From positions 248,001 through 312,000 of the forward strand of contig JACPDW010000010.1 of assembly GCA_016183815.1 (NCBI GenBank): a stretch of 64,000 bases of DNA, written 5' to 3'. Positions 17,921 to 26,107 of the stretch are shown here, piece by piece. The notes under the pieces are model-generated. The model was not told the DNA's origin. It worked only from the letters and a program-made list of their open reading frames with translations, and ran no database searches. Positions within the stretch are counted from its first letter, which is position 1; each line of letters begins with the position of its first letter. The position numbers and the translations under genes are program-made. The DNA is from Flavobacteriia bacterium (GTDB lineage Bacteria > Bacteroidota > Bacteroidia > Flavobacteriales_D > Crocinitomicaceae).

Positions 17921-18829
17921 TTAAAATTGTTTAATAATTTTTTCAAATAATTGATTATATTCAACAAAATTGTTGTATTCTAATGCTACTGAATCTGAAT
18001 TTTTTTTAAACCAAGTAAATTGTCTTTTTGCATAATTTCTTGTATTCTGTTTTAGTAATTCAATAGCTGAGTCGAATTCTAATTCACCTTTAAAAAAAGA
18101 AAATAACTCTGAATAACCTACCGTATTATTGATTATTGAGTTATTTAATTCAAACAAAGCTTTTGCTTCATCAAGCAAACCTTCATCAAGCATTTTTTCA
18201 ACTCGTTGGTTAATCAATGAATACAAAAATGTTCTTTCTGGTAATAAAGTGAAGGATATAACGTTATAATTTCTAACTTTTTTACTATTATTTCTAAGTT
18301 CTGAATATTTTTTTCCGCTTATTGAAATTGCTTCTAATGCTCTAATAATTCTACGTGGATTGTTTTTATCAACCATTTCAAAATAATCATTGTCTTTTTT
18401 CTTTAGTTCCATTAATAATGATTCAATTCCTTTTTTTTCAAAAGTTTCGATGTATTTTTTCTGAATTTCTATGTTGTGAGGAATATCGTCCAAACCATCA
18501 ATTAAGCTTTTCATAAAAAGTCCAGATCCTCCTACAACAATTATATTTTTTCTTTTTCTAAATTCAATTTCCAAAAAAAGATTGGCTTCATGCTCGAATT
18601 TTGCCGCACTTAAAGGAGTTTTTACAGAATGGGAATGAATAAAATAATGAGGCACTAATTCCAATTGTTGAACTGATGGAACGGCAGTGCCTATTTTCAT
18701 TTCTTTGTAAAACTGCCTGGAATCAGCAGATACAATAATTGTGTTAAAATATTGTGCTAGTTTGATAGCTAATTCAGTTTTTCCACTAGCAGTTGGACCT
18801 TGAATTAATATTAATTGTTTGTCAGTCAA
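17921..18829 (-). CDS. miaA: tRNA dimethylallyltransferase
   Basis: MiaA adds a dimethylallyl group to A37 of tRNAs reading UNN codons. The P-loop is GPTASGKTELA (residues ~10-20), followed by SADSRQFYKEMKIGTA, PHYFIHSHSV and VGGSGLFMKSLIDGLDDIP. NNPRRIIRALE and the C-terminal TRNYAKRQFTWFK are the tRNA-recognition parts. The length of 302 is normal. It is downstream of fabD with a 16-nt gap. Confidence 0.97.
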   Translation of the reverse strand: MTDKQLILIQGPTASGKTELAIKLAQYFNTIIVSADSRQFYKEMKIGTAVPSVQQLELVPHYFIHSHSVKTPLSAAKFEHEANLFLEIEFRKRKNIIVVGGSGLFMKSLIDGLDDIPHNIEIQKKYIETFEKKGIESLLMELKKKDNDYFEMVDKNNPRRIIRALEAISISGKKYSELRNNSKKVRNYNVISFTLLPERTFLYSLINQRVEKMLDEGLLDEAKALFELNNSIINNTVGYSELFSFFKGELEFDSAIELLKQNTRNYAKRQFTWFKKNSDSVALEYNNFVEYNQLFEKIIKQF

Positions 18830-18845
18830 ATTCAGAATAGGAATT

Positions 18846-19733
18846 TTAAACTAAAATAGCAGAGGAACAATTTAAAGATCTATCCACTTTTTTAAATAAC
18901 CCTTGTAAAACGGTTCCTGGACCAACCTCAATCACTTCTGCAGCTCCGTCTTTTAACATTTCATGCATGGTCTGAGTCCATCTCACAGGAGCTGTTAATT
19001 GTTTTATCAAATTTTCTTTAATTTGCTCGGAATCTATTACTGCTTTTGCATTCACATTTTGGTAAATTGGGCAGATAGGATTTCTAAATATGGTTGTCTG
19101 AATTGCATTTGCTAATTTTTCTCTAGCCGGCTCCATTAATGGAGAATGAAATGCACCTCCAACTTGAAGAATAATAGCCCTTTTTGCACCAGCTTCAGAT
19201 AAAAGTTTACAAGCTTTTTCAACTGCAGAAACATCACCCGATATAACTAATTGACCAGGGCAATTATAATTTGCTGGAACAACTATACCGTCTGTGATAG
19301 ATGCACAAATGTTTTCCACTGTTTCATCATCTAATCCTAAAATAGCTGCCATTGTTGAAGAGACTTTCTCGCAAGCCATCTGCATTGCCATAGCTCTTTG
19401 ATACACTAAATTTAATCCATCTTCAAAAGAAATGGATTGAGTTGAAACAAGTGCGGAAAATTCACCTAATGAGTGACCTGCTACCATGTTTGGTTTAAAT
19501 TCATCACCAAGCACTTTTGCTAAAATACAAGAATGAACAAATATTGCAGGTTGTGTTACTTTTGTTTGTTTCAATTCTTCATCACTGCCTTCAAACATTA
19601 AGGATTGAATATCAAAGCCTAGAACTTCATTTGATCTTTGAAAAAGGAATTTTGCTTCAGGTGATTTTTCATATAAATCTTTTCCCATTCCAGAAAATTG
19701 AGCTCCTTGACCCGGAAAAATGTATGCTTTCAT
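18846..19733 (-). CDS. fabD: Malonyl-CoA:ACP transacylase
   Basis: FabD loads malonyl groups on acyl carrier protein for fatty-acid synthesis. The N-terminus is FPGQGAQFSGMGKDLYE, the nucleophile is Ser88 in GHSLGEFSAL, and GGAFHSPLMEPA has the catalytic His near residue 197. The C-terminal EVIEVGPGTVLQGL is typical. The length of 295 is normal. It precedes miaA on the same strand; other fab genes are not in the window. Confidence 0.95.
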   Translation of the reverse strand: MKAYIFPGQGAQFSGMGKDLYEKSPEAKFLFQRSNEVLGFDIQSLMFEGSDEELKQTKVTQPAIFVHSCILAKVLGDEFKPNMVAGHSLGEFSALVSTQSISFEDGLNLVYQRAMAMQMACEKVSSTMAAILGLDDETVENICASITDGIVVPANYNCPGQLVISGDVSAVEKACKLLSEAGAKRAIILQVGGAFHSPLMEPAREKLANAIQTTIFRNPICPIYQNVNAKAVIDSEQIKENLIKQLTAPVRWTQTMHEMLKDGAAEVIEVGPGTVLQGLFKKVDRSLNCSSAILV

Positions 19734-19844
19734 ATCTAAAATTTGTGTAAAATTAATATTCTATTTAGTCTTCTCAAAAAAAAACAAAAATGTAACTAAA
19801 AAGTCTCAATACAAGATTATGTTTAAGTTTACAGCTGAATTAAT

Positions 19845-20141
19845 TTAATCTTCCTCAAATTCTTCATCTTTAAGCTTCGCAACTTTGGTGTCATCAACTT
19901 TAAATTCTGTCATCAGATCTAATCCGTAGTTTCGAATTATATCAATTATCACTATTGCTCTCAAACCTCGTTCAGTAATTGTATATTCCACTTTTGGAGG
20001 GATAACTGGAAAAACTTCTCTACTAATAAAACCCTCTTCTTCCAATTCTCTCAATTGACTAGTGAGCATTTTGTGAGTAATGTGTGGAATATCTTTTTTT
20101 AATTCACCATAACGCATTACTTTATCTTTTAATCGCCACAA
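19845..20141 (-). CDS. HxlR family winged-helix regulator, N-terminally truncated
   Basis: The 98 residues cover the recognition helix and wing of HxlR proteins: RYGELKKDIPHITHKMLTSQ, then LEEEGFISREVFPVIPPKVEY and ITERG. The usual first ~30 residues with the conserved Cys and GKW motif are missing. The open frame begins at a TTG just after an in-frame TAA, which suggests a lost 5' end rather than a natural start. An internal ATG is at MRYGELKK. It may be non-functional, or work as a dimer without the N-terminal helix. It is divergent from rseP, 88 nt away. Confidence 0.6.
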   Translation of the reverse strand: MWRLKDKVMRYGELKKDIPHITHKMLTSQLRELEEEGFISREVFPVIPPKVEYTITERGLRAIVIIDIIRNYGLDLMTEFKVDDTKVAKLKDEEFEED

Positions 20142-20198
20142 TTTTTACATTTCTAATTCTCCTAACTTTTTTTAACAGCAACACAAAGGAATTAATAC

Positions 20199-20206
20199 TA
20201 TCTTTG
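20199..20206 (+). promoter_or_regulatory. Bacteroidota -7 promoter element for rseP
   Basis: TATCTTTG matches TAnnTTTG exactly, 23 nt before the rseP ATG at 20230. No clear -33 TTG is present. Confidence 0.5.
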
Positions 20207-20229
20207 CAAGCTAATTTTATTACAATCAA

Positions 20230-21561
20230 ATGGATTTTTGGATACGAGCTGCCCAATTGGTATTATCACTCTCAATTTTAGTTATTCTACATGAATTGGG
20301 TCATTATATCCCTGCTAAATTATTTAAAACCAGGGTGGAAAAGTTTTATTTATTTTTTAACCCATGGTTTTCTCTCTATAAAAAGAAAATTAAAGATACA
20401 GAATGGGGTATTGGTTGGTTGCCTCTTGGAGGTTATGTTAAAATAGCAGGAATGATTGATGAGTCAATGGACAAAAAACAGATGGCTCAACCAGCTCAAC
20501 CTTGGGAGTTTAGATCTAAACCCGCTTGGCAAAGACTTATTATAATGATTGGCGGAGTCACCGTAAATCTATTGTTAGGATTGTTTATTTATATTTTTGT
20601 CGTTTTTGCTTACGGCGAAGAAAAAGTTGCACCTAATGAATTGACTCATGGTCTTGAAGTTCACCCTTATTTGTCTAAATATGGAATCCAATCAGGTGAT
20701 ATAATTACTAAACTTGATGGTCAACCGTTAGAAAGTGCTTTAGATGCCAATGCTGAAATCATGCTTAGAGGGAAAAGAAGTATAAGCATTCAAAAAATTG
20801 ATGGTTCAAAAAAGACTGTGCAATTACCTGAAAACGTAGAATATGAATTGTTTAAAAAAGGAGCATTTCCTGCTTTTTCTTTGCGTTCAAAAGCGTTGAA
20901 AGTAGATAGTATAATTCCACTTTCCCTTGCCGAAGAAATGGGACTAAAAAAAGGCGATGAATTTATTCTTATCAATAATAAAAAACCTGAGTATTTTGAC
21001 GACATAAAAACCGAACTTTATACTAAAAAGAATAAAAAAATTGAAATACAAGTACTTAGAAACCAAAAAGACACTTTATTACTTCACAATGTTGTCAGTG
21101 AAGAAGGCACTTTAGGTTTTGTTGTAACCCCAACTTTTATAGATCAAAATAAAATCAAACACGTAGATTATTCTTTTGGTGAAAGTGTAGGTAGAGGCGT
21201 CAACAAAGGAATGAATATTTTAGGCGATTATATGGCTCAAATGAAGTTTTTATTTACTGAAAAAGGAGCTTCTTCTATCGGTGGTTTTGGTTCAATAGGA
21301 AAAATGTTCCCCCCTGAATGGGATTGGCAAATATTTTGGTTGAACACCGCTTTTATTTCAATTGCCCTTGCATTTATGAATATTCTTCCTATACCTGCAT
21401 TAGATGGTGGTCATGTAGTTTTCTTAATATATGAAATGATTACTGGCAAAGAAGCACCACAAAAAGTGTTGGAAATAGCTCAATACATTGGCTTTATACT
21501 TTTACTCGGACTTCTCCTTTATGCAAATGGAAATGATCTTTTTCGTTTTCTTTTTAAATAG
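20230..21561 (+). CDS. rseP: RseP family site-2 zinc metalloprotease
   Basis: RseP cleaves membrane-embedded substrates, such as anti-sigma factors, after a first cut. The zinc motif HELGH is at residues 21-25 in the first membrane helix. A PDZ region occupies the middle (residues ~150-270). The second metal ligand is in ALDGGHVVF near residue 396, followed by two C-terminal helices. The length of 443 is normal. The gene is transcribed alone, convergent with pdxA with a 20-nt gap. Confidence 0.93.
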   Translation: MDFWIRAAQLVLSLSILVILHELGHYIPAKLFKTRVEKFYLFFNPWFSLYKKKIKDTEWGIGWLPLGGYVKIAGMIDESMDKKQMAQPAQPWEFRSKPAWQRLIIMIGGVTVNLLLGLFIYIFVVFAYGEEKVAPNELTHGLEVHPYLSKYGIQSGDIITKLDGQPLESALDANAEIMLRGKRSISIQKIDGSKKTVQLPENVEYELFKKGAFPAFSLRSKALKVDSIIPLSLAEEMGLKKGDEFILINNKKPEYFDDIKTELYTKKNKKIEIQVLRNQKDTLLLHNVVSEEGTLGFVVTPTFIDQNKIKHVDYSFGESVGRGVNKGMNILGDYMAQMKFLFTEKGASSIGGFGSIGKMFPPEWDWQIFWLNTAFISIALAFMNILPIPALDGGHVVFLIYEMITGKEAPQKVLEIAQYIGFILLLGLLLYANGNDLFRFLFK

Positions 21562-21581
21562 AAATTATAGAACGCCAGACT

Positions 21582-22643
21582 CTATTCTATCGGACTAACT
21601 TTTTTATCTGCTTTATCGTTATTTAATGGTAGGGGATTTTTATTCAATTCTTTAAAATGGATCCTATTTTTATATATATCTACTGCTAAATAAATTGCAT
21701 TTCTAAAAGAAAATTCACTAGCAAGATTTTTTCCAGCGATATCAAAAGCTGTTCCATGGTCTGGAGAAGTACGCACAATGGGTAATCCAGCAGAATAATT
21801 AACTCCATCTTCAAAAGACAATGCTTTAAAAGCCGTTAATCCTTGATCGTGATACATAGCTAAAATCCCATCATATTGTTGAATTTGTTTTGACCCAAAA
21901 AATGAATCAGCAGGAAAAGGACCAAAAGCCAACACATTTTCTTTTCTTGCTTTTTGTATGGCAGGAATTATATGCTTTTCTTCTTCATCTCCAATTTTTC
22001 CATTTTCTCCAGCGTGCGGATTTAATCCAAATACTGCAATTTTTGGTCTAATTATTCCAAAGTCTTTTTTTAAACTTTGTTCAAAACAAATTATTTTATC
22101 AAAAACAATTTCAGAACTAATTTTATTTGGAACTTCTTTGATTGGAATGTGTGTTGTAACTAATGCAACTTTACACTGTTCAGAACACATAATCATTAAA
22201 ACTTGTTGAGAATGAGCATAATCTGCAAGGAATTCTGTTTGACCAGGAAAATTAAATCCGTTTTTCTGTAATGCTTCTTTACAAACAGGTGCTGTTACAA
22301 GAACATCAAGTTTATTAGACGCTAAATCTTCAACTGCATTTTGAAGTGAAAGTAGGGCATATTTACCTCCCGTTTGATTAATAACTCCAGGTTCAATTTT
22401 TACTTCATCATTCCATACATTTATAAGATTGACTTTTTTTGGTATAAATTCTAATGAAGATTTACATGTCTGATAAGAAAATTCTTCTTCATTTAATGTT
22501 TTTTTATAAAAAGAAAGAACCCTTCCAGAGCCATAGATAATAGGAGTAAACTCAGTAAACATTCGACTGTCTCTTAATGCTTTGATAATAATTTCGGGAC
22601 CAATACCGTTGATGTCCCCCAAAGTAATTCCTACTTTTATCAT
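21582..22643 (-). CDS. pdxA: 4-hydroxythreonine-4-phosphate dehydrogenase
   Basis: PdxA oxidises 4-phosphohydroxythreonine in pyridoxal-phosphate synthesis. VGITLGDINGIGPEIIIKAL opens the protein, metal ligands are in THIPI and YHDQGLTAFK, and TSPDHGTAFDIAG is diagnostic. The length of 353 is normal apart from a short C-terminal extension ending KADKKVSPIE. Its start overlaps the aminopeptidase stop by 4 nt, so translation is probably coupled. Confidence 0.96.
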   Translation of the reverse strand: MIKVGITLGDINGIGPEIIIKALRDSRMFTEFTPIIYGSGRVLSFYKKTLNEEEFSYQTCKSSLEFIPKKVNLINVWNDEVKIEPGVINQTGGKYALLSLQNAVEDLASNKLDVLVTAPVCKEALQKNGFNFPGQTEFLADYAHSQQVLMIMCSEQCKVALVTTHIPIKEVPNKISSEIVFDKIICFEQSLKKDFGIIRPKIAVFGLNPHAGENGKIGDEEEKHIIPAIQKARKENVLAFGPFPADSFFGSKQIQQYDGILAMYHDQGLTAFKALSFEDGVNYSAGLPIVRTSPDHGTAFDIAGKNLASEFSFRNAIYLAVDIYKNRIHFKELNKNPLPLNNDKADKKVSPIE

Positions 22644-24040
22644 GCTAAATAATTATGTATAAATTCAGTTATTATTCGAACACCAAAACCTGTTCCGCCT
22701 TTCCCTTTATAATTTTCTTCGCTTTCTAAAAATGAAGGGCCTGCAATATCTATATGCACGAATGGTTTAGGTGCAAAATGTTCTAAAAATTTTCCTGCAC
22801 TAATCATGCCTGCATATTTTCCTCCGATATTTTTAAAATCTGCAATGGAAGATTTCATATCCTCCAAATATTCATCCCAAAATGGCAATTCAACAACTCG
22901 TTCATGCACCTTATTACCAGCTTCAACTAACATTTGATTGGTTTTATTTTCTGCATTTGACATCATACAGGCCGCTTTTGTTCCAATAGCCATTACTGCT
23001 GCCCCTGTTAATGTTGCTGCATTGATGACCAAATCTGGTGTATATTTTTTTGAATAAGCTAAAGCATCTGCTAAAATTAGTCTTCCTTCGGCATCTGTGT
23101 TTAATACTTCAACGCTTGTTCCATCCATGATATGGATTATGTCTCCTGGAGTATAAGCGTTTTCCCCAGGTCGATTGTCTGTTGCAGGAATAAGACATAT
23201 AAGGTGTACGGGCAAAAGTAATTTGGCACAAAGATATATTGCTCCAACCATCATTGCCGCTCCAGCCATATCGCATTTCATACTGTCCATTGAACCGGCT
23301 GTAGGTTTTAAACTTAACCCTCCTGTATCGTAGGTTACTCCTTTTCCAACCAAGACAATAGGTTTTTTGTTTTTAACCTTTTTAGGTTTATATTCGATGA
23401 TAGTAAATGTTGGAGGGTCTTGAGAACCTTTATTTACAGACAATAGACCGCCCATTTTTAATGCTTCAATTTTACTTTTCTCTAAAACATTCACTTTAGT
23501 GTCCTTTATTTTTGAAAACAAAGAAACGATTTCATTTGAAAAGTTAGTGGCATTTAAATAAGATACAGGTTCATTAACCATATCTCTTGTCCAATAAACA
23601 GCGTTTAAAGTATGGTTTAAAAAAGTTACTTTCTCTTCTGTAAGCACATCAGAAAGATGTATTGTATCAAGTGAATATTGTAAGTTTTTTTTTTCTTTTT
23701 TATATTTCAAAAATTGATAAGAAGACAAGCAGAATCCTTCAACTAAGGAGAATATGGTCTCTGAATTATTTCCATGCACAAAAACATTTTTTTCTGTTCT
23801 TTCAATTAGTGTTCTGATTTTATGACCTAAAACTCTATATTTTTCATTTGTAAGACCCTCTTTGATGAAGAAAATCATACCAGTATTTAGTTTTAAAAAT
23901 AAAAAATCATCTTTTGATTTCAACCATTCATTAATAGAACTATCAAATGTGTTTTCTACTTCTTTTGCCGAAGTGTTTTCTGTTGAAAGTATTAGCAAAG
24001 CAGACTTTAGTTTTATGGAAGCTATTCTTTTAAGTTTCAT
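22640..24040 (-). CDS. pepA: M17 leucyl aminopeptidase
   Basis: A two-zinc cytosolic aminopeptidase of 466 residues. The metal and active-site motifs are GKGVTYDTGGLSLKP, MKCDMAGAAMM and the family signature NTDAEGRLILADAL. The N-terminal third is the variable domain. It is upstream of pdxA with a 4-nt overlap. Whether it acts also as a DNA-binding protein, as E. coli PepA does, cannot be told. Confidence 0.93.
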   Translation of the reverse strand: MKLKRIASIKLKSALLILSTENTSAKEVENTFDSSINEWLKSKDDFLFLKLNTGMIFFIKEGLTNEKYRVLGHKIRTLIERTEKNVFVHGNNSETIFSLVEGFCLSSYQFLKYKKEKKNLQYSLDTIHLSDVLTEEKVTFLNHTLNAVYWTRDMVNEPVSYLNATNFSNEIVSLFSKIKDTKVNVLEKSKIEALKMGGLLSVNKGSQDPPTFTIIEYKPKKVKNKKPIVLVGKGVTYDTGGLSLKPTAGSMDSMKCDMAGAAMMVGAIYLCAKLLLPVHLICLIPATDNRPGENAYTPGDIIHIMDGTSVEVLNTDAEGRLILADALAYSKKYTPDLVINAATLTGAAVMAIGTKAACMMSNAENKTNQMLVEAGNKVHERVVELPFWDEYLEDMKSSIADFKNIGGKYAGMISAGKFLEHFAPKPFVHIDIAGPSFLESEENYKGKGGTGFGVRIITEFIHNYLA

Positions 24041-24066
24041 ATTAAAATTTAGGAAGTAAAATTACG

Positions 24067-24092
24067 AAAAAAAAGCCGATTAAAAATCGGCT
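24067..24092 (-). terminator. Rho-independent terminator after YwqK-type gene
   Basis: AGCCGAT (minus strand) pairs perfectly with ATCGGCT around a 5-base loop (24074-24092), followed on the minus strand by eight T. It lies 23 nt after the stop of the MORN/YwqK gene. Confidence 0.85.
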
Positions 24093-24114
24093 CTAATTTG
24101 TTTATGCTGGTTTG

Positions 24115-24990
24115 TTATAATTGTCCATCTGAATGATAAGCACCATTTTTATAAACTTTTACTTTCAATAAGATGCCGTCTTTGTCATAGACATAAACTT
24201 TGCCATTAAGTAAACGTCCTTCTTTAAATTCACCATCTTGCCAAATCTCATCGGCTTCATTATAAACTTTGTTGTAGCCATTTGGCTGAAATTTACCTCC
24301 TTTAACAATGGGATTGTTTACCCTTGGGGCACCTTCGTTTGAAGCACCTGGATCTTTCACTTTCACTTCAGGGTTAATCATTTCTTTGGTCTCACTTTTG
24401 GCGATAGAACCGTCACCATTAAATTCAATAATTTCTTTCACATCTCCATTTTCATAAAATCGAGTTGCTTTGCCAGTCGCAATACCATTATTTGATGTAT
24501 ATTCAAATTCAACTTGACCATTGGCATAAAAATATTTAACCTTTCCTTGTTCTTTGCCGTTTTCATTATATTTGGCCTCATATTCAAGTTGCCCGTTCTC
24601 GTGGAAGCGTTTTAAAGAATCTTGGTATTGATTTTTTTCGAAACTACCAACTTCTTTTATTTTTCCGTTTGCATGGAATTTAGTATAACTACCTTTTGGG
24701 CGATTATTACTGTACATTCCTTTTAATTTTGGTGTTACCCCATCGTTATGGTATTTTATCCAAAGACCTTCTTTTCTGTCGTCAGTATAACTACCTTCTT
24801 CGACTTTTCCTTCCATAGGATAACCTTCTTGGGGTTTATCTTTTCCGTAAAATATCCATTTACCTTGTTTACGACCAGTGGCATCTTTTTGGTTAATCTT
24901 ATCGTCTTGAAATAAAATAGCCACTTCAGAAGAAAATACTAAAGCACTTGTGAAAAACAATAAACAAAACACAGGTAAAAATCTATTCAT
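24115..24990 (-). CDS. Exported MORN-like/YwqK repeat protein
   Basis: I start at the ATG at 24990 because it opens a signal peptide (MNRFLPVFCLLFFTSALVFS); the longer ATG at 25008 adds six polar residues. After it come about seven copies of a ~24-residue repeat of the type G-x-W/Y-x(3)-NG-x-(5)-Y (KGSYTKFHANGKIKEVGSF, ENGQLEYEAKYNENG, ANGQVEFEYTSNNG and others). These MORN-like repeats occur in cell-surface and YwqK antitoxin-annotated proteins; the true role is unknown. A terminator follows. Confidence 0.8.
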   Translation of the reverse strand: MNRFLPVFCLLFFTSALVFSSEVAILFQDDKINQKDATGRKQGKWIFYGKDKPQEGYPMEGKVEEGSYTDDRKEGLWIKYHNDGVTPKLKGMYSNNRPKGSYTKFHANGKIKEVGSFEKNQYQDSLKRFHENGQLEYEAKYNENGKEQGKVKYFYANGQVEFEYTSNNGIATGKATRFYENGDVKEIIEFNGDGSIAKSETKEMINPEVKVKDPGASNEGAPRVNNPIVKGGKFQPNGYNKVYNEADEIWQDGEFKEGRLLNGKVYVYDKDGILLKVKVYKNGAYHSDGQL

Positions 24991-25109
24991 TTTTGGTGTA
25001 TTTAACACTTAGCCACAATAAAAGTAGATATTTTTTTTAATACTACAATATTTATTCCACAAAAATTCGTCAAAAAGTTTTTTTTTTTCGATAAAACTAA
25101 ACAATTAAA

Positions 25110-26066
25110 TTAAATATTACTCATTTTTTTAATGTCCACGTTTTCTAACATAATTTTTACCATTTTCTCCAAGGTAAATTCTTCTTTCCAAAACCATTCT
25201 TTAACAGAATAAGAATCGTCGATAGAGTCTGGCCACGAATCTGCAATTTGTTGTCTAAAATCTGCTTTATACTGAATTTCAAATGTAGGTATATGTTTTT
25301 TGATTTCAAGAAAAAGGTCTTTAGGAGTAAAACTAATTCCAGCAAGATTATAAGAGGAGTGAACACTTAATTTTTTCCTATCTGTTTTCATCAACTCAAT
25401 AGTTGCCCTAACAGCATCTTTCATATACATCATTGGTAAAGAGGTGTTTTCCTCTAAAAAGCAAGTATAATTTAAATTGGCTTTGGCTTGATAAAAGATG
25501 TCAACTGCATAATCAGTAGTACCACCCCCTGGCAAACTACCATATGAAATTAATCCGGGATACCTCAAACTTCTTACATCAACACCAAATTTTTCATGAT
25601 AATAGGCACACCATCTTTCACCAGCTAATTTGGAAATTCCATACACGGTATTGGGTTCCATTATTGTAAACTGTGGTGTTTTGATTTTTGGTGTATTCGG
25701 GCCAAAAACGGCAATAGAACTCGGCCAATATATTTTTTTTAAAACTCCTTCTTTTCCCAAATCTAAAATACTAAGTAAACTTTCCATGTTTAATTTCCAT
25801 GCTAATTCAGGGTTTTTTTCACCAGTGGCAGACAATATGGCAGCTAATAAATAAACTTCATCAATTTTTTTATTAAGAATAAAATTTCTCAAAGAAGCTT
25901 TATCTAACACATCTAATTGTACGTATGGCACACCCGTAAAAAAATTATTTTCAATCACTTTAATATCCGAAGCAAAAATTTCTTTATCAGGAAAAACACG
26001 ACATAATTCAGGAATCAATTCTGTTCCAATTTGTCCACATGAGCCAATGACTAATACTTTATTCAT
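25110..26066 (-). CDS. Short-chain (epimerase-type) L-threonine 3-dehydrogenase
   Basis: The enzyme belongs to the extended short-chain dehydrogenase family: NAD-binding VIGSCGQIGTELIPEL (5-20) and catalytic YGISK (about residue 141). The overall sequence (YWPSSIAVFGPNTPK, RYPGLISYGSLPGGGTTDYA) resembles the flavobacterial L-threonine dehydrogenase, which makes 2-amino-3-ketobutyrate without a metal. UDP-sugar epimerase is the alternative, but the GGGTTDYAVDIFY region favours threonine dehydrogenase. It lies downstream of hutU by 41 nt, both in amino-acid breakdown. Confidence 0.8.
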   Translation of the reverse strand: MNKVLVIGSCGQIGTELIPELCRVFPDKEIFASDIKVIENNFFTGVPYVQLDVLDKASLRNFILNKKIDEVYLLAAILSATGEKNPELAWKLNMESLLSILDLGKEGVLKKIYWPSSIAVFGPNTPKIKTPQFTIMEPNTVYGISKLAGERWCAYYHEKFGVDVRSLRYPGLISYGSLPGGGTTDYAVDIFYQAKANLNYTCFLEENTSLPMMYMKDAVRATIELMKTDRKKLSVHSSYNLAGISFTPKDLFLEIKKHIPTFEIQYKADFRQQIADSWPDSIDDSYSVKEWFWKEEFTLEKMVKIMLENVDIKKMSNI

Positions 26067-26107
26067 GATTTATATTTTTTAATACTAACAAAACAACAAC
26101 AATTTAA

